Shown: in pieces, positions 8,268 through 17,975 of the stretch
Layout of the letters: each line of letters opens with the position of its first letter
Numbering within the stretch: position 1 is the first letter of the stretch
Assembly (NCBI GenBank): GCA_902634795.1
Contig: CACPLK010000009.1
Span: 1 to 33,944, forward strand
DNA: 33,944 bases
Direction of reading: 5' to 3'
From: an uncultured Prochlorococcus sp.
GTDB taxonomy: Bacteria; Cyanobacteriota; Cyanobacteriia; PCC-6307; Cyanobiaceae
Position numbers and translations under genes: made by a program
The notes under the pieces: generated by a model
The model's input: only the letters and a program-made list of their open reading frames with translations
Told to the model about the DNA's origin: nothing
The model's database searches: none

Positions 8268-9224
8268 CTAAAGTCCTCCAAGCTGGACGGCGAGCAAGGC
8301 TTGCTGGACATGGAGTCTATTCTCAGCTTGATCAAAGACATTACTCCTTTGGCTCTCTAAAGCCTCTTCTGTGATTTCTTCTCCTCTATGTGCAGGCAAA
8401 CAATGCAAAATAATTACTTCGTCATCTGCAAGCCCTATTAATTTTTGATCAACTTTGTACTTTTCAAAAATTTCTTTCCTCCTTAATTGTTCTTCCTCTT
8501 GCCCCATAGAAGCCCATACATCTGTATAAATTACTTGAGCTTCCTTGACGGCTTTAGAAGGGTCATGACAAATAGATACTTTCGAACCAAATTCCGAGAG
8601 TGATCTAGCTTTCTCTAGAATTTGAGAGTCTGCTTCAAAACCTCTTGGAGAACAAATTTTTACATTAACTCCCAACATTGCGCCGCATATCATCAATGAA
8701 TTTGCAACGTTATTTCCATCTCCAATATAAGAAAGATTTATTCCTTTAAGCCTCCCAAATTTCTCCTGAATTGTTAAATAATCTGCTAGTGCCTGACAAG
8801 GATGTTCCAGATCAGTCAAAGCATTAATGACAGGGATATTAGACCACTCTGCATATTCTTCTAGTTCTTGCTGAGAAAAAGTCCTAATTGCGAGGGCGTC
8901 ACAATAACGACCTAAAACCCTTGCTGTGTCTTTAATAGATTCACCTCTACCAAGTTGAGTGATCTGAGGATTCAAATCAACTGTCTGCCCACCAAGTCTT
9001 GCCATTGCAACTTGAAAACTCACTCTTGTCCTAGTAGAAGCTTTTTTAAATATCAATCCAAGGACTCTATTTCCAAGGTCTATTCTTCTATTACCTGATT
9101 TTAGCTGTTTAGCTAATTCAAATAAAGATAAAACCTGATCAGTATTTAAATCAGATGAGGATAAAAAGCTGTTTTTTCTAAAAGAAGATAATTTAGAAGC
9201 TAAGCTTGAAGATGCTGAAGCCAT
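8268..9224 (-). CDS. argF: Ornithine carbamoyltransferase
   Basis: The product has 318 residues, as usual. It converts ornithine and carbamoyl phosphate to citrulline in cytoplasmic arginine synthesis. The carbamoyl-phosphate motif STRTR is at about residues 63-67, followed by VSFQVAMARLGG. HPCQALADY (about 140) and the ornithine-binding/catalytic HCLPAHRG near the C-terminus are intact. The start at 9224 (MASASSSLAS) gives a short extra N-terminus typical of picocyanobacteria. A perfect 12-bp hairpin lies just upstream, between ftsH and argF. It is collinear with ftsH above and lexA below, but both gaps contain regulatory-looking palindromes, so separate transcription is possible. Confidence 0.96.
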   Translation of the reverse strand: MASASSSLASKLSSFRKNSFLSSSDLNTDQVLSLFELAKQLKSGNRRIDLGNRVLGLIFKKASTRTRVSFQVAMARLGGQTVDLNPQITQLGRGESIKDTARVLGRYCDALAIRTFSQQELEEYAEWSNIPVINALTDLEHPCQALADYLTIQEKFGRLKGINLSYIGDGNNVANSLMICGAMLGVNVKICSPRGFEADSQILEKARSLSEFGSKVSICHDPSKAVKEAQVIYTDVWASMGQEEEQLRRKEIFEKYKVDQKLIGLADDEVIILHCLPAHRGEEITEEALESQRSNVFDQAENRLHVQQALLAVQLGGL

Positions 9225-9237
9225 AAATAAGCCTCAA

Positions 9238-9264
9238 ATATCCTTTATCGGAGATAAAGGATAT
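9238..9264. repeat. Perfect 12-bp inverted repeat (hairpin) between ftsH and argF
   Basis: ATATCCTTTATC, a GGA loop, then GATAAAGGATAT: every base of the 12-bp stem pairs. It is 14 bases downstream of the ftsH stop and 13 bases upstream of the argF ATG. On the transcribed strand it is followed by TTTGAGG, a weak T-tract, so it may be an ftsH terminator, an mRNA 3'-stabilising hairpin or a control element in the argF leader. Confidence 0.6.
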
Positions 9265-9278
9265 AAAAGTCAAGTATT

Positions 9279-11153
9279 TTAATTTAAAACTTTTTCAGGC
9301 ATTACACTACTCGATAGCATTTCTTTAAGCTCATCTCCCTCTATTACTTCCTTTTCAAGGATCTTTTGAGAAATATCTTCTAATAATGAAAGATTATTCT
9401 TAAGAATGTTTAAGGCGCTTTCATGAGCATCATCTACCAAACTTCTAACTTCTTTATCAATAGCTTGAGCAGTCGCATCACTTAATTCTCTTCTGGGATT
9501 GTTATTACCACCAAGGAATTGACCACCTCCCTGCTTGTCATATGCCAAAGGTCCTAGAATATCGCTCATTCCATATGTGCCTACCATTTGCTCTGCTAAA
9601 TCGGTAGCTCTTTGAAGATCATTTGATGCTCCAGTAGTAATTTTTCCGAAAATTATCTCTTCTGCGGATCTACCACCGAGGAGGGTAGCTATTTGACCTT
9701 GTAAGTCTTCTTTTGAATTTAAGAATCTTTCTTCGGTTGGTAATTGAAGTGTATAGCCCAGAGCACTCATTCCCCTAGGAACTATTGATATTTTTGCAAC
9801 TTTGCTACCTCCAGGCATTAAATGACCAACAATTGCATGACCCACCTCATGATAAGCAACGATCTTTTTCTCATCATCTTGTAAAACTCTACTTTTTTTC
9901 TCTAATCCAGCAACTACTCTTTCAATCGCTTCGTTGAGATCCTTTTGTTCAACTGATGTACGTTTGCCACGAGCAGCTAAAAGAGCTGCTTCATTTACCA
10001 TGTTAGCCAAGTCAGCCCCTGCGAAACCGCTAGTTGCCTGTGCGATTCGGTCTAGATCAATCTCGTTAGAAAGCTTCACTTTTTTCGTATAAATTTCCAA
10101 AATGGTTTTTCTACCAGATAAATCTGGTCTATCAACAAGTACTTGTCTATCAAATCTGCCTGGACGTAGTAGCGCTGCATCTAAAACTTCAGGCTGATTG
10201 GTTGCCGCAAGGACAATAACTGGTTTATCAGTTGAAGCAAATCCATCCATTTCTGTTAGGAGCTGGTTTAGGGTTTGTTCTCTCTCATCATTTCCTCCAA
10301 CAACTCCCATTGAACCTGATCTGCTTTTTCCAATGGCATCAAGCTCATCAATAAAAATTATACAAGGAGCTTTTTTCTTGGCTTGTTCGAATAAATCTCT
10401 AACTCTTGCTGCACCAGCACCAACAAATAATTCTACGAATTCAGAACCGGATATGATAAAAAAGGGTACTTCTGCCTCTCCTGCTACTGCTTTAGATAAA
10501 AGAGTCTTACCAGTTCCAGGAGGGCCAACTAGCAAAACACCTTTGGGTATTCTTGCTCCAATGTCTGTATATCTTTGGGGCTTTTTAAGAAAGTCAACTA
10601 TTTCAGTTAGTTCGTCTTTTGCTTCATCTACTCCAGCCACATCTTCGAAAGTGACCTTTGATTCATCGTCAGGGACATAAACTTTAGCTTTACTTTTAGT
10701 AAAACTAAGAGCTCCTTGAGCTCCACCACCACCCATGCTTCTGCGAGCAAAAAACTGCAGAACAAGAATAAAAATTAGAGGTGGTACTACCCAACTGAGA
10801 ATTGTAGTAAAGATATTAGGTTTTTTAGGAGGGGCAGCTGCAAACTCCACGCCTTTTTTCTCAAGCCTTTGTGGTAACTCCATATCAAAAATAGGAGTTG
10901 TAGCAAGAACCGATGGAGCACCTTCTTCTGCTGTAGATAGTTCGTATCTAATTTGATCTTGGGTTATGTAAGCACGTTTAACTTCTCCATCATCAACTTG
11001 ATTGATAAAAAGGGAGTAAGGCACTCTTGGGACTTGAGTGTTTTGGCTTGGGAAAAAGCTACTGAAAAGAAGAAGCGCTCCAAAACCTATTAGAACTAAA
11101 TTAATTATTCCAAAACGTCTATTTGGTTGATTTTCGTCCTGTCGTATTGGCAT
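9279..11153 (-). CDS. ftsH: ATP-dependent zinc metalloprotease FtsH
   Basis: I chose the start MPIRQDENQ at 11153 (624 residues); the frame extends 11 codons further to 11186, but this start agrees with my recollection of picocyanobacterial FtsH. There are two transmembrane helices (about 14-35 and 112-135) flanking a lumenal/periplasmic domain. The AAA+ module has Walker A GPPGTGKT (about 200-207), Walker B CIIFIDELDAIG and the SRH region RPGRFDR. The peptidase zinc site HEVGH is at about 425-429. In cyanobacteria these membrane-bound hexamers degrade damaged photosystem II D1 and other membrane proteins. The genome will hold other ftsH copies; which paralogue this is cannot be decided here. 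The gene lies between ribD and argF, 105 bases after ribD. Confidence 0.96.
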   Translation of the reverse strand: MPIRQDENQPNRRFGIINLVLIGFGALLLFSSFFPSQNTQVPRVPYSLFINQVDDGEVKRAYITQDQIRYELSTAEEGAPSVLATTPIFDMELPQRLEKKGVEFAAAPPKKPNIFTTILSWVVPPLIFILVLQFFARRSMGGGGAQGALSFTKSKAKVYVPDDESKVTFEDVAGVDEAKDELTEIVDFLKKPQRYTDIGARIPKGVLLVGPPGTGKTLLSKAVAGEAEVPFFIISGSEFVELFVGAGAARVRDLFEQAKKKAPCIIFIDELDAIGKSRSGSMGVVGGNDEREQTLNQLLTEMDGFASTDKPVIVLAATNQPEVLDAALLRPGRFDRQVLVDRPDLSGRKTILEIYTKKVKLSNEIDLDRIAQATSGFAGADLANMVNEAALLAARGKRTSVEQKDLNEAIERVVAGLEKKSRVLQDDEKKIVAYHEVGHAIVGHLMPGGSKVAKISIVPRGMSALGYTLQLPTEERFLNSKEDLQGQIATLLGGRSAEEIIFGKITTGASNDLQRATDLAEQMVGTYGMSDILGPLAYDKQGGGQFLGGNNNPRRELSDATAQAIDKEVRSLVDDAHESALNILKNNLSLLEDISQKILEKEVIEGDELKEMLSSSVMPEKVLN

Positions 11154-11258
11154 TAGCAAAAACTTTAGTTCTTCTAAGTTAAACAACTTTTCTACAAAAT
11201 CGACTTCTTGAACTGGAGGGAGATCCGAACGAATATTAAACTTTAAAAAATTAACACA

Positions 11259-12353
11259 TTAAATAAGTAGACTCCAACAAAGATCTTCTCCTTTTCTTTC
11301 TAAAAGAGAATGTTGCAATTTGTAGGTAGAATCTATTGATTCAAACCCAAAACTATTCAGAGGACTCATTGCAGACCTGCCTCCCAAGAGTTTTGGCGCA
11401 ACAAAAACTACTAATTCCTGAACACAATTAGTCTCAATTGCACTTGTAGCTAAAAGAGGACCGCATTCCCAGAGGATTTTATTGCAGCCTTTTTTCGAAA
11501 GTGAGGTGAGCAATTCGGATGGATCATCAGAGTTTAATCTCAATCTCTCTGGGCCCTCTGGCAAATCAGAAAAGAAAGCTTCATCACCCTCAGGGCCATA
11601 GGCAATTAAAGTTTTAGCTATTTTCGTATCCCAAAGTTGTGAGTTTTTAGGCAAGTCCAAAGTTCTAGAAAAAACCACCCTTAGTGGCTCAAAATTTGAT
11701 TTCCCCCTTGAAGTCAAAAGAGGATTATCTACACGAACAGTTCCTCCTCCAACTATTACTGCATCACACTTAGATCTGATTTGATGAACAGCATCCCTAG
11801 CGGAGTTATTTGTAATCCACTTACTACAACCATTTGGCAATCCAATTCTTCCATCTAAGCTCATTGCCCATTTAAGAATCCCCCATGGCCGCCCATGACG
11901 AACTCGGAAACTAAATTCACGATTAATTGATTCACATTCTTGACTCAAAACACCCTCGACAACCTCAATTCCAGAGTCTTTTAATCTTGAAATCCCATTA
12001 CCTGAAACTCTTGGATCAGGGTCGACCATACCAATAACAACTCTTTTTAAACCAGATTTTATAATTGCTTCTGTGCAGGGAGGTGTTAAGCCTTGATGAC
12101 AGCAGGGTTCCAAGGTTACAACGATAGTCCCATCAACTGACTTCTTTCGCGCTTGAGCAAGTGCTTCTATTTCGGCATGTGGGTTACCTGCGCCTGTATG
12201 AAATCCCTCTCCAACAAGTTTACCAAGAGAATCTAAAACTACAGCTCCCACAAGGGGGTTTGGGCTTGTCCTTCCTTTTGCTAATAAGGCAAGTTGGATT
12301 GAACGTCTCATCCAAGGCACCCATATTTTTTGATCCTCTGGCAAATTAATCAT
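11259..12353 (-). CDS. ribD: Bifunctional riboflavin deaminase/reductase RibD
   Basis: The preferred start MINLPEDQ at 12353 gives 364 residues and leaves 2 bases after the upstream stop; an ATG at 12377 would overlap the upstream gene. The N-terminal cytidine-deaminase-type domain has zinc motifs HAEIEAL and EPCCHQGLTPPC. The C-terminal DHFR-like reductase has WAMSLDGRIG, VIVGGGTVRVDNPLL and WECGP. It deaminates then reduces the pyrimidine intermediate after GTP cyclohydrolase II in riboflavin synthesis. Both active sites are intact. It is the third gene of a tight leftward set (95-residue hypothetical, DUF3122 lipoprotein, ribD). ribF, which makes FMN and FAD, lies elsewhere in the window. 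Confidence 0.95.
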   Translation of the reverse strand: MINLPEDQKIWVPWMRRSIQLALLAKGRTSPNPLVGAVVLDSLGKLVGEGFHTGAGNPHAEIEALAQARKKSVDGTIVVTLEPCCHQGLTPPCTEAIIKSGLKRVVIGMVDPDPRVSGNGISRLKDSGIEVVEGVLSQECESINREFSFRVRHGRPWGILKWAMSLDGRIGLPNGCSKWITNNSARDAVHQIRSKCDAVIVGGGTVRVDNPLLTSRGKSNFEPLRVVFSRTLDLPKNSQLWDTKIAKTLIAYGPEGDEAFFSDLPEGPERLRLNSDDPSELLTSLSKKGCNKILWECGPLLATSAIETNCVQELVVFVAPKLLGGRSAMSPLNSFGFESIDSTYKLQHSLLERKGEDLCWSLLI

Positions 12354-12355
12354 TT

Positions 12356-12850
12356 TTACTGGTCTAATGATCTCCATTCACTTACCAAGTATGGCGGGAT
12401 GGGTAACTCATTAATCAATCCAGGCAAGCGGAGTCGCAAAGGTCTATTTTTATCCAATTCAGAAATCAAAGGACTTAAATCAAATTCTGCTACAGATTCA
12501 TTCAAAATTTTGACATTTATTTTAGTTTTATTTGTTATGTCTTTTAAATTCCAAGTCTTTCTACCTGCATTAACTATTAAATTTTTTGGGTGATCAATCC
12601 TTAATGAGCCAGGATAACCCACAATTCTTAGAGTTAATTTTTTTGAGTCCTTTGAACTTGGATAAACAATAATCTGCCAAGTTTGGTAATCCAAGTCTCG
12701 CAGGCTTTCTAAACTACTTTTTATCTCTATTTTCTGATCATGTTTGGCGATTTCAGTATCTGCATAAGTTTTATTTGAGTAAGAAAAAAAACAGCAACCA
12801 ATCAAAATACACAAAACTATTAGACTATAAGATTTACGAAATCTTTCCAT
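12356..12850 (-). CDS. DUF3122-like putative lipoprotein
   Basis: From the ATG at 12850 the product has 164 residues. Its N-terminus MERFRKSYSLIVLCILIGCC is a basic, hydrophobic export signal with a lipobox-like L-I-G-C, so a membrane-anchored lipoprotein facing the periplasm is likely. The body shows the DUF3122 pattern: SLRDLDYQTWQIIVYP, LTLRIVGYPGSLRIDHP, then LRLRLPG near the end. DUF3122 is a cyanobacterial family without a known activity. An earlier ATG (12886) would lie deep inside the upstream gene. The chosen start still overlaps the upstream stop by 17 bases, and ribD follows 2 bases downstream, which fits an operon with coupled translation. Confidence 0.7.
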   Translation of the reverse strand: MERFRKSYSLIVLCILIGCCFFSYSNKTYADTEIAKHDQKIEIKSSLESLRDLDYQTWQIIVYPSSKDSKKLTLRIVGYPGSLRIDHPKNLIVNAGRKTWNLKDITNKTKINVKILNESVAEFDLSPLISELDKNRPLRLRLPGLINELPIPPYLVSEWRSLDQ

Positions 12851-13121
12851 CACTAATATCGTATTGTTCTGATTCAAGTAGTGCATCTAATGCTATTGCC
12901 GAGCGAACGAGTGACTGATATTTCTTAATAATACGTTGGTTACGTTCAATTATTTTGGAAGAATCGTATTTTTCGGAATGATTCATAGGGTTTTGAAAAA
13001 CTTGAACACCATCGTCCATTAGTTCTAAACCTTTTTGTTGTTTAATTAAAGCTATCAAAATTTCATGCAGTCGGTTTCTTCTGCTTAAGAGTTCCACAGC
13101 TTCATTGTTTTTAAGATTCAC
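12834..13121 (-). CDS. Conserved-looking small hypothetical protein, 95 residues
   Basis: The product is a soluble, mostly helical protein: MNLKNNEAVELLSRRNRLHE, LIALIKQQKGLELMDDGVQV, then IIERNQRIIKKYQSLVRSAI and LDALLESEQYDIS. I see no catalytic motif, signal or membrane segment, and no family I can name. It starts the leftward run that continues through the DUF3122 lipoprotein (17-base overlap) and ribD, so it is probably co-transcribed with them. It diverges from cobL across about 100 bases, which hold both promoters. Confidence 0.65.
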   Translation of the reverse strand: MNLKNNEAVELLSRRNRLHEILIALIKQQKGLELMDDGVQVFQNPMNHSEKYDSSKIIERNQRIIKKYQSLVRSAIALDALLESEQYDISDGKIS

Positions 13122-13219
13122 AAAATTCTCAAGCTAACTATTGAAGTTTTAGTTGATTTTCATCGAAAAAATAGTAAAGCTATAAAAAAGAAATTTTTTT
13201 ACGCACATTTATCTAAACC

Positions 13220-14508
13220 ATGCCTAATGAGTCAAATCAGATACACGTAATAGGAATTGATACTTCAAATGTTGAAAGTTTCTTTGAAGCTAAAAAAAAA
13301 AATCTATTTTTAAAGCTGAAAGAATCACTGGTCCAAAAAGAATTTTAGATTCATTCAAAAAATGGTTAAAGGACAAAAATGTAAAAAATCATAAATTCGA
13401 TTTCATTTGCACTGACAAATTAAATGAATTTATCCCTTCATTAAAAAATGAAGATAAAAAAACAATTGTGTTTTCGGGTGGTGATCCTCTTTGGTTTGGA
13501 ATCGGAAGATTATTAATTCAAAACTTTCCTTTATCAAAACTTTATTTTGAGCCAGCAGCTACCTCTTTCCAACTCGCTTTTTCACGACTTGGAAAACCTT
13601 GGCAAAATACACAATGGATCAGTATTCATGGAAGAGACACTCAAGCATTCGAAAAAGCAATTAAAAAGCTTCCCTCTTCACTTGTAGTCTTAACTGACTC
13701 AAATAGAGGCGGTGCTAAAGAGGTTTATAAATTACTTAATTTATTAGAACTTCAGAAGCAATATGAATTTTGGACATTTGAAAGACTTGGATACCTAAAT
13801 GAAAGAATCATGAAGATTTCTTCTATTGATGATTTCCCCATTGATCTAGATCCATTGCACCTTGTTATTCTTTTTGAAAGAGAGCATCCACAAACAAAAA
13901 CAGAAGAATTGCCGTTATTTGGAATTAGTGATTCAGTTTTTCTTCAAAATCTAGACTGCCCTGGATTAATGACAAAGAAAGAAGTTAGAGTTCAAATTCT
14001 TGCAGAACTTAACCTACCAAAACAAGGAGTAATCTGGGATATAGGTAGTGGTGTTGGCAGTATTGGTCTGGAAGCATTAAGAATATCTCCAAGCTTAAAA
14101 TTATTATCCATTGATAAAAGAATTGGAAGTAAGAATATTATTGCAGAAAATGCTAATAGGCTAGGTGTTAATCCATCATCAATAATTGAAAACGAAGCAT
14201 TAAATATATTTAAAGAAAATAAAATTTCACATAATCTGTTACATCCAGATCGAGTTATTATAGGAGGGGGAGGGGCAAAATTAGACTTAATTATTGAAGA
14301 AGTATTAAAAAAAATAAATAGTTTTTGTATTTTAATCATTCCTTTAATTTCACTAAAATCGTTGTCAAAAATCGAGTCTATTTTAAAACCTAAAGTAAAC
14401 AAACTTTCGATAAGCCTGCATCAATCTTATAGGGGTATAAATATTGGAGATGATATAAGGTTATCTCCTTTGAATCCTGTTTTTATTTTGAAAGTTGAAA
14501 TTCAATAA
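13220..14508 (+). CDS. cobL: Precorrin-6B C5,15-methyltransferase/decarboxylase (CbiE-CbiT), reading frame interrupted at an 11-A run
   Basis: The N-terminal frame starts at ATG 13220 (MPNESNQIHVIGIDTSNVES), but runs into TAG about 42 codons later. The rest is in another frame, which joins at the run of 11 A (13292-13302). Adding one A gives K-K-K-S-I-F-K-A-E-R-I-T-G-P-K-R and about 429 residues in total, a normal CobL length. CbiE has FSGGDPLWFGIG and FEPAATSFQLAFSRLG; CbiT has VIWDIGSGVGSIGLEAL (SAM motif I) and VIIGGGGAK. The enzyme methylates C5 and C15 of the corrin ring and decarboxylates during cobalamin synthesis. An intact-looking downstream frame suggests either a base-count error or in vivo slippage rather than old decay. 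Annotators would otherwise call only 13468-14508. Confidence 0.85.
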
Positions 14509-14512
14509 TTAT

Positions 14513-15421
14513 TTATCTTTTATCAGGCTTTGCGACATGAGGTAATCCCCAACCTAATTTATTTCTTAGCACTTGAAAGAACTCATGATCAGAAAGTCTA
14601 ATGAATTTAACTGGATGATCACTTTTTCTAATTAAAACTCGATCCTCAGGCCATACATAACAGCCTGCGCTACCATCAACAACCATCATTAATCTTTCAG
14701 GTGTAGCAGGGAAAACTGTTACTGGCTCTTCATTACTAAATACAAGAGCTCTTGATGCAAGTGAATGAGGAGATATGGGAGTAAGTTGTAAAACCGGGCA
14801 ATCTGGAGTTATAACAGGTCCTCCAGCACTAAGTGAATAAGCAGTTGATCCAGTAGGAGTTGAGAGGATGACTCCATCCGCAGAAATATCAACGGGCGCA
14901 TGACGACCAACAGAGATTTCGAAATGACACATGCTAGTCATAGGTTCTCTATGCAATGCCATTTCATTCAGACAGAGGGCTTCCCATCGACATTGATCTC
15001 CTCGCATAACACTGACTACTAGGCTAGTTCTCTCCTCAATATTCCATGTTCTTGCAATTAAATGTTCAAAAATTTTATCTATATCAGAAAGGTACGCCTC
15101 TGCTAAAAATCCTAGGTGTCCAGTGTTTATAGTAAGTATGGGAATACCAATTGGTGCAGTTTGTCTTGCTGCAGATAAGACAGTTCCATCCCCTCCTAAT
15201 ACAACAGCAAACGAAAGTGAAGAATCAAAGTCATCTGGAACACATGAGTTGTATCCTTGTGAACACATATATTGATCTGGATTAGCAAAACCTAATAAAC
15301 CACCTGCACTACTAACTCTGACGACATTAAAACCAGCATCTTCTAGCTTCTTTTGAAAAGTTTTTGCTGTATTGACAGCAAGCTCTTTTCCATCATTAAC
15401 GATCAGTCCAACTCGGGGCAC
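14513..15421 (-). CDS. nadK: NAD kinase
   Basis: The product has 302 residues, normal for the cyanobacterial form. It makes NADP from NAD and ATP in the cytoplasm. The signature GGDGT is at about 76-80 ([10 protein letters not shown]), followed by [12 protein letters not shown], then the NE pair in [10 protein letters not shown]. The glycine-rich [20 protein letters not shown] core and AGGPVITP complete the site. The start ([11 protein letters not shown]) agrees with the family. It is convergent with cobL (4-base gap) and 95 bases downstream of pheS on the same strand. Confidence 0.95.
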   Translation of the reverse strand: MPRVGLIVNDGKELAVNTAKTFQKKLEDAGFNVVRVSSAGGLLGFANPDQYMCSQGYNSCVPDDFDSSLSFAVVLGGDGTVLSAARQTAPIGIPILTINTGHLGFLAEAYLSDIDKIFEHLIARTWNIEERTSLVVSVMRGDQCRWEALCLNEMALHREPMTSMCHFEISVGRHAPVDISADGVILSTPTGSTAYSLSAGGPVITPDCPVLQLTPISPHSLASRALVFSNEEPVTVFPATPERLMMVVDGSAGCYVWPEDRVLIRKSDHPVKFIRLSDHEFFQVLRNKLGWGLPHVAKPDKR

Positions 15422-15516
15422 CGATCATACTTCACAAACTATTTATCAATATTAGCAATTAAATGTGAATAATAATTATTTAATACAATTAAAAATTAAT
15501 TCCAAAATAAACAATT

Positions 15517-16524
15517 TTAAAATTGTTCTAAAAATCTGAGATCACTTGTGTAAAACTTTCGAATATCATCAACACCATGTCGAACCATACAAAATCGTTC
15601 TACTCCAAGTCCAGCCGCAAATCCACTATATTTTTCAGGATCAATCCCTAATTCTTCGAGAACTGCAGGATCTACCATTCCGCAACCCATAACCTCCAGC
15701 CATTTACCTCTCCATTGAACATCAACCTCTGCTGATGGCTCAGTAAATGGGAAATAACTAGCCCTAAAACGAATAGGAAGATCTCCAAAAAACGCTTTTA
15801 AAAACGCCATTACTGTTCCTCTTAAATGGCTAAAATCAAGGTGCTCATCTATCGCCAAGACCTCAATCTGATGAAAAACCGGTGAATGAGTCGCATCAAC
15901 TGAATCTCTTCGATAGACCCGACCGGGAGAGACAATTCTTATGGGAGGTTTTTTATTCTCAAGGCAACGAATCTGAACAGGTGAAGTGTGTGTTCTTAAA
16001 AGATGCTCACCTCCCAAATAAAAAGTATCTTGCATATCTCTAGCTGGATGGTCCGGGGGAATATTTAGTGCCTCGAAATTGTAGTAATCATTTTCGATCT
16101 CAGGTCCCTCTGAAACTTGGTATCCCAGACCCAAGAAAAGATCAATTATTTTCTCAGTAGTTGTTATTAAAGGGTGCCGATGTCCTTGAGAAATCCCAGT
16201 CGGAGGAGCTGTAACATCTATAGTTTCTTTAATTAATATCTGATTTAAAGCCTGAGTTTTTATAATTTCAAGCTTTTCCTTTATTAATTCTTGCAGTTGA
16301 GTTTTTAAAACGTTTGCTCTTTGACCAATTAAGGGTCTTTCCTCACTAGAAAGATTTTTCATTCCTCCCAAAAGAAGTGAGAGTTTTCCTTTCTTTCCAA
16401 GGAAACCCAACCTTAATTTCTCTATAGATTCAGAAGTTTCAGAAGCGGCAATCTCTTTTGCAGCTTCGCTTTCTAAAATCTCAAGCTCATTAATGAGCTG
16501 TTTTAGGGATAATGTTGAACTCAA
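15517..16524 (-). CDS. pheS: Phenylalanyl-tRNA synthetase alpha subunit
   Basis: The product has 335 residues, standard for bacterial PheS. An N-terminal tRNA-binding coiled coil (about 1-90, ending before IDVTAPP) leads to the class II catalytic core. Motif 2 is seen as [20 protein letters not shown] with [10 protein letters not shown], the phenylalanine-pocket segment is [17 protein letters not shown], and motif 3 is [20 protein letters not shown]. It charges tRNA-Phe as an alpha2-beta2 enzyme; pheT is not next to it, as is common in cyanobacteria. It diverges from surE over 68 bases. Confidence 0.96.
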   Translation of the reverse strand: MSSTLSLKQLINELEILESEAAKEIAASETSESIEKLRLGFLGKKGKLSLLLGGMKNLSSEERPLIGQRANVLKTQLQELIKEKLEIIKTQALNQILIKETIDVTAPPTGISQGHRHPLITTTEKIIDLFLGLGYQVSEGPEIENDYYNFEALNIPPDHPARDMQDTFYLGGEHLLRTHTSPVQIRCLENKKPPIRIVSPGRVYRRDSVDATHSPVFHQIEVLAIDEHLDFSHLRGTVMAFLKAFFGDLPIRFRASYFPFTEPSAEVDVQWRGKWLEVMGCGMVDPAVLEELGIDPEKYSGFAAGLGVERFCMVRHGVDDIRKFYTSDLRFLEQF

Positions 16525-16592
16525 TGAATTCTAATCTCGAGTACTACTTTAATCGGCAACCAGTCCCAGTTCTAAAAACTACTAGCTAAAAA

Positions 16593-17381
16593 ATGAAACC
16601 ATTGAGAATTTTAATTAGTAATGATGATGGGGTTTTTGCTGAGGGGATAAGAACACTTGCCTCATCAGCAGCGAGCAGAGGACATAAAGTTACTGTTGTT
16701 TGTCCAGATCAAGAAAGATCAGCAACCGGTCATGGATTAACTTTACATTCACCAATACGAGCTGAAAAAGCAGACGAATTATTTGGGGAAGGTATTAAAG
16801 CCTGGGGATGTAGTGGTACCCCCGCGGATTGCGTAAAACTCGCACTTAATGAACTTCTTGATCAAACGCCAGATTTAATCCTTTCTGGAATTAATCATGG
16901 ACCTAATCTTGGTACGGATATTTTTTGCTCAGGAACTGTTGCTGCTGCACTAGAGGGTACTTTAGATGGAATCCCCTCCATTGCAGTAAGCGTTGCAAGT
17001 TTTCAATGGAAAAGTTTTAGCTTCGCTGGGAAACTAGCCTTAGATATCGCAGAAAAAGCAATTCAACAAAGTTGGCCAAAGAACTTACTCCTAAATTTAA
17101 ATATTCCGCCTTGCGAAGAAAAAGAAATGGGGGATTTAGTTTGGACAAGGCTTTCAATAAGGCAATACGAGGAACAATTCATACGCAGGATTGATCCAAG
17201 AGGTAACACCTATTTTTGGATGGCTGGGGAAGCAGTAAAAGATCTTCAATCAGCAGGAGAAGGGCCCAAAGGATGGCCAAGTGATGTATCTCAAATAGCT
17301 TTATGCTCTCCCTCCTTAACGCCAATTCAGCCTGATATGTTTTGGCGAGGAGATTTGGATGATTTGCCAGACCTAATGTAA
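16593..17381 (+). CDS. surE: 5'/3'-nucleotidase SurE
   Basis: The product has 262 residues. The metal-dependent phosphatase motif [16 protein letters not shown] is at the N-terminus (acidic pair D10-D11), followed by [25 protein letters not shown] and the core [12 protein letters not shown] with [11 protein letters not shown]-like [13 protein letters not shown]. It removes phosphate from nucleoside monophosphates and short polyphosphates in the cytoplasm. All metal ligands (DD, S, N) appear present. The stop codon sits inside a terminator hairpin (17371-17394), and the DUF3611 gene converges from the other side. Confidence 0.95.
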   Translation: MKPLRILISNDDGVFAEGIRTLASSAASRGHKVTVVCPDQERSATGHGLTLHSPIRAEKADELFGEGIKAWGCSGTPADCVKLALNELLDQTPDLILSGINHGPNLGTDIFCSGTVAAALEGTLDGIPSIAVSVASFQWKSFSFAGKLALDIAEKAIQQSWPKNLLLNLNIPPCEEKEMGDLVWTRLSIRQYEEQFIRRIDPRGNTYFWMAGEAVKDLQSAGEGPKGWPSDVSQIALCSPSLTPIQPDMFWRGDLDDLPDLM

Positions 17382-17394
17382 GAATTAGGTTTTT
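17371..17394 (+). terminator. Rho-independent terminator of surE
   Basis: ACCTAAT (17371-17377), loop GTAAGA, ATTAGGT (17384-17390), then TTTT. The hairpin overlaps the surE stop codon. The opposite strand lacks a T-tract after the stem, so it should act only on the rightward transcript. Confidence 0.6.
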
Positions 17395-17948
17395 CTAAAA
17401 ATCCTTTGCAATAACCATAAAGAGAAAATCAGACCAATTAAATGTGCAAATAAAACTTGGGTATTACTCAAAACAGAAAGCATTTCTAAAGAAGTAATTG
17501 GATAATTTTCCATTGCTCTCATCCCTGCCCCAATAGAAATTCCAGGGGCTTGCATTGACGCCTGAACAAACAAAGCGCCTGCTAAAGATTGATATCCGAC
17601 CGACGAAAAAACCAATCCGACTAGATCTATAATCAAGCCTCTCTTAAGTAATCGACTTGTTTCACCCCTGCTCGGGCGCGCCTCGCTATCTAGAGCCCTA
17701 CCAGTCTTTACTATCAACCAGCCTTGCCAAAGGCTAAATAACAATAAAATGAACGACAATGTCGTTAGAGACAAACCTGGTCCTAGGCCCAATGCTCTCT
17801 CTGAGTTTCTGGCTAAACTACTTCCAACATTGTTGAACAACAAAACGCCCACTACCACTACACCCAAAATTGTTTGAATCCAAAACCGAAGCCAACCAAT
17901 TCTTCTCATCCCTAGAGAAAGCAATTGAAAATCACGTTGATCTGCCAT
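17385..17948 (-). CDS. DUF3611 family membrane protein
   Basis: From MADQRDFQLL at 17948 the product has 187 residues with four hydrophobic helices (roughly 17-37, 62-80, 108-132 and 160-180). The start GMRRIGWLRFWIQTILGVVV, the middle RPSRGETSRLLKRGLIIDLV and the end ANTQVLFAH-like SNTQVLFAHLIGLIFSLWLL fit DUF3611, a family of cyanobacterial and plastid inner-membrane proteins of uncertain role (plastid relatives include TIC21-like proteins). An earlier ATG (17990) would overlap ribF, which starts on the other strand at 17976; the shorter start leaves a 27-base divergent gap. The 3' end converges on surE. Confidence 0.75.
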   Translation of the reverse strand: MADQRDFQLLSLGMRRIGWLRFWIQTILGVVVVGVLLFNNVGSSLARNSERALGLGPGLSLTTLSFILLLFSLWQGWLIVKTGRALDSEARPSRGETSRLLKRGLIIDLVGLVFSSVGYQSLAGALFVQASMQAPGISIGAGMRAMENYPITSLEMLSVLSNTQVLFAHLIGLIFSLWLLQRIFRKT

Positions 17949-17975
17949 CACGATGAATAAGGCGATAAACCAAAC

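Noticed and set aside
10198-10680. 160-codon rightward ORF inside ftsH
   Set aside because: It is antisense to the AAA+ core of FtsH; its composition (S/P/T-rich) mirrors the conserved codons of the real gene.
13992-14402. 136-codon leftward ORF inside cobL
   Set aside because: It is a shadow of the CbiT domain on the other strand and has no protein-like motif.
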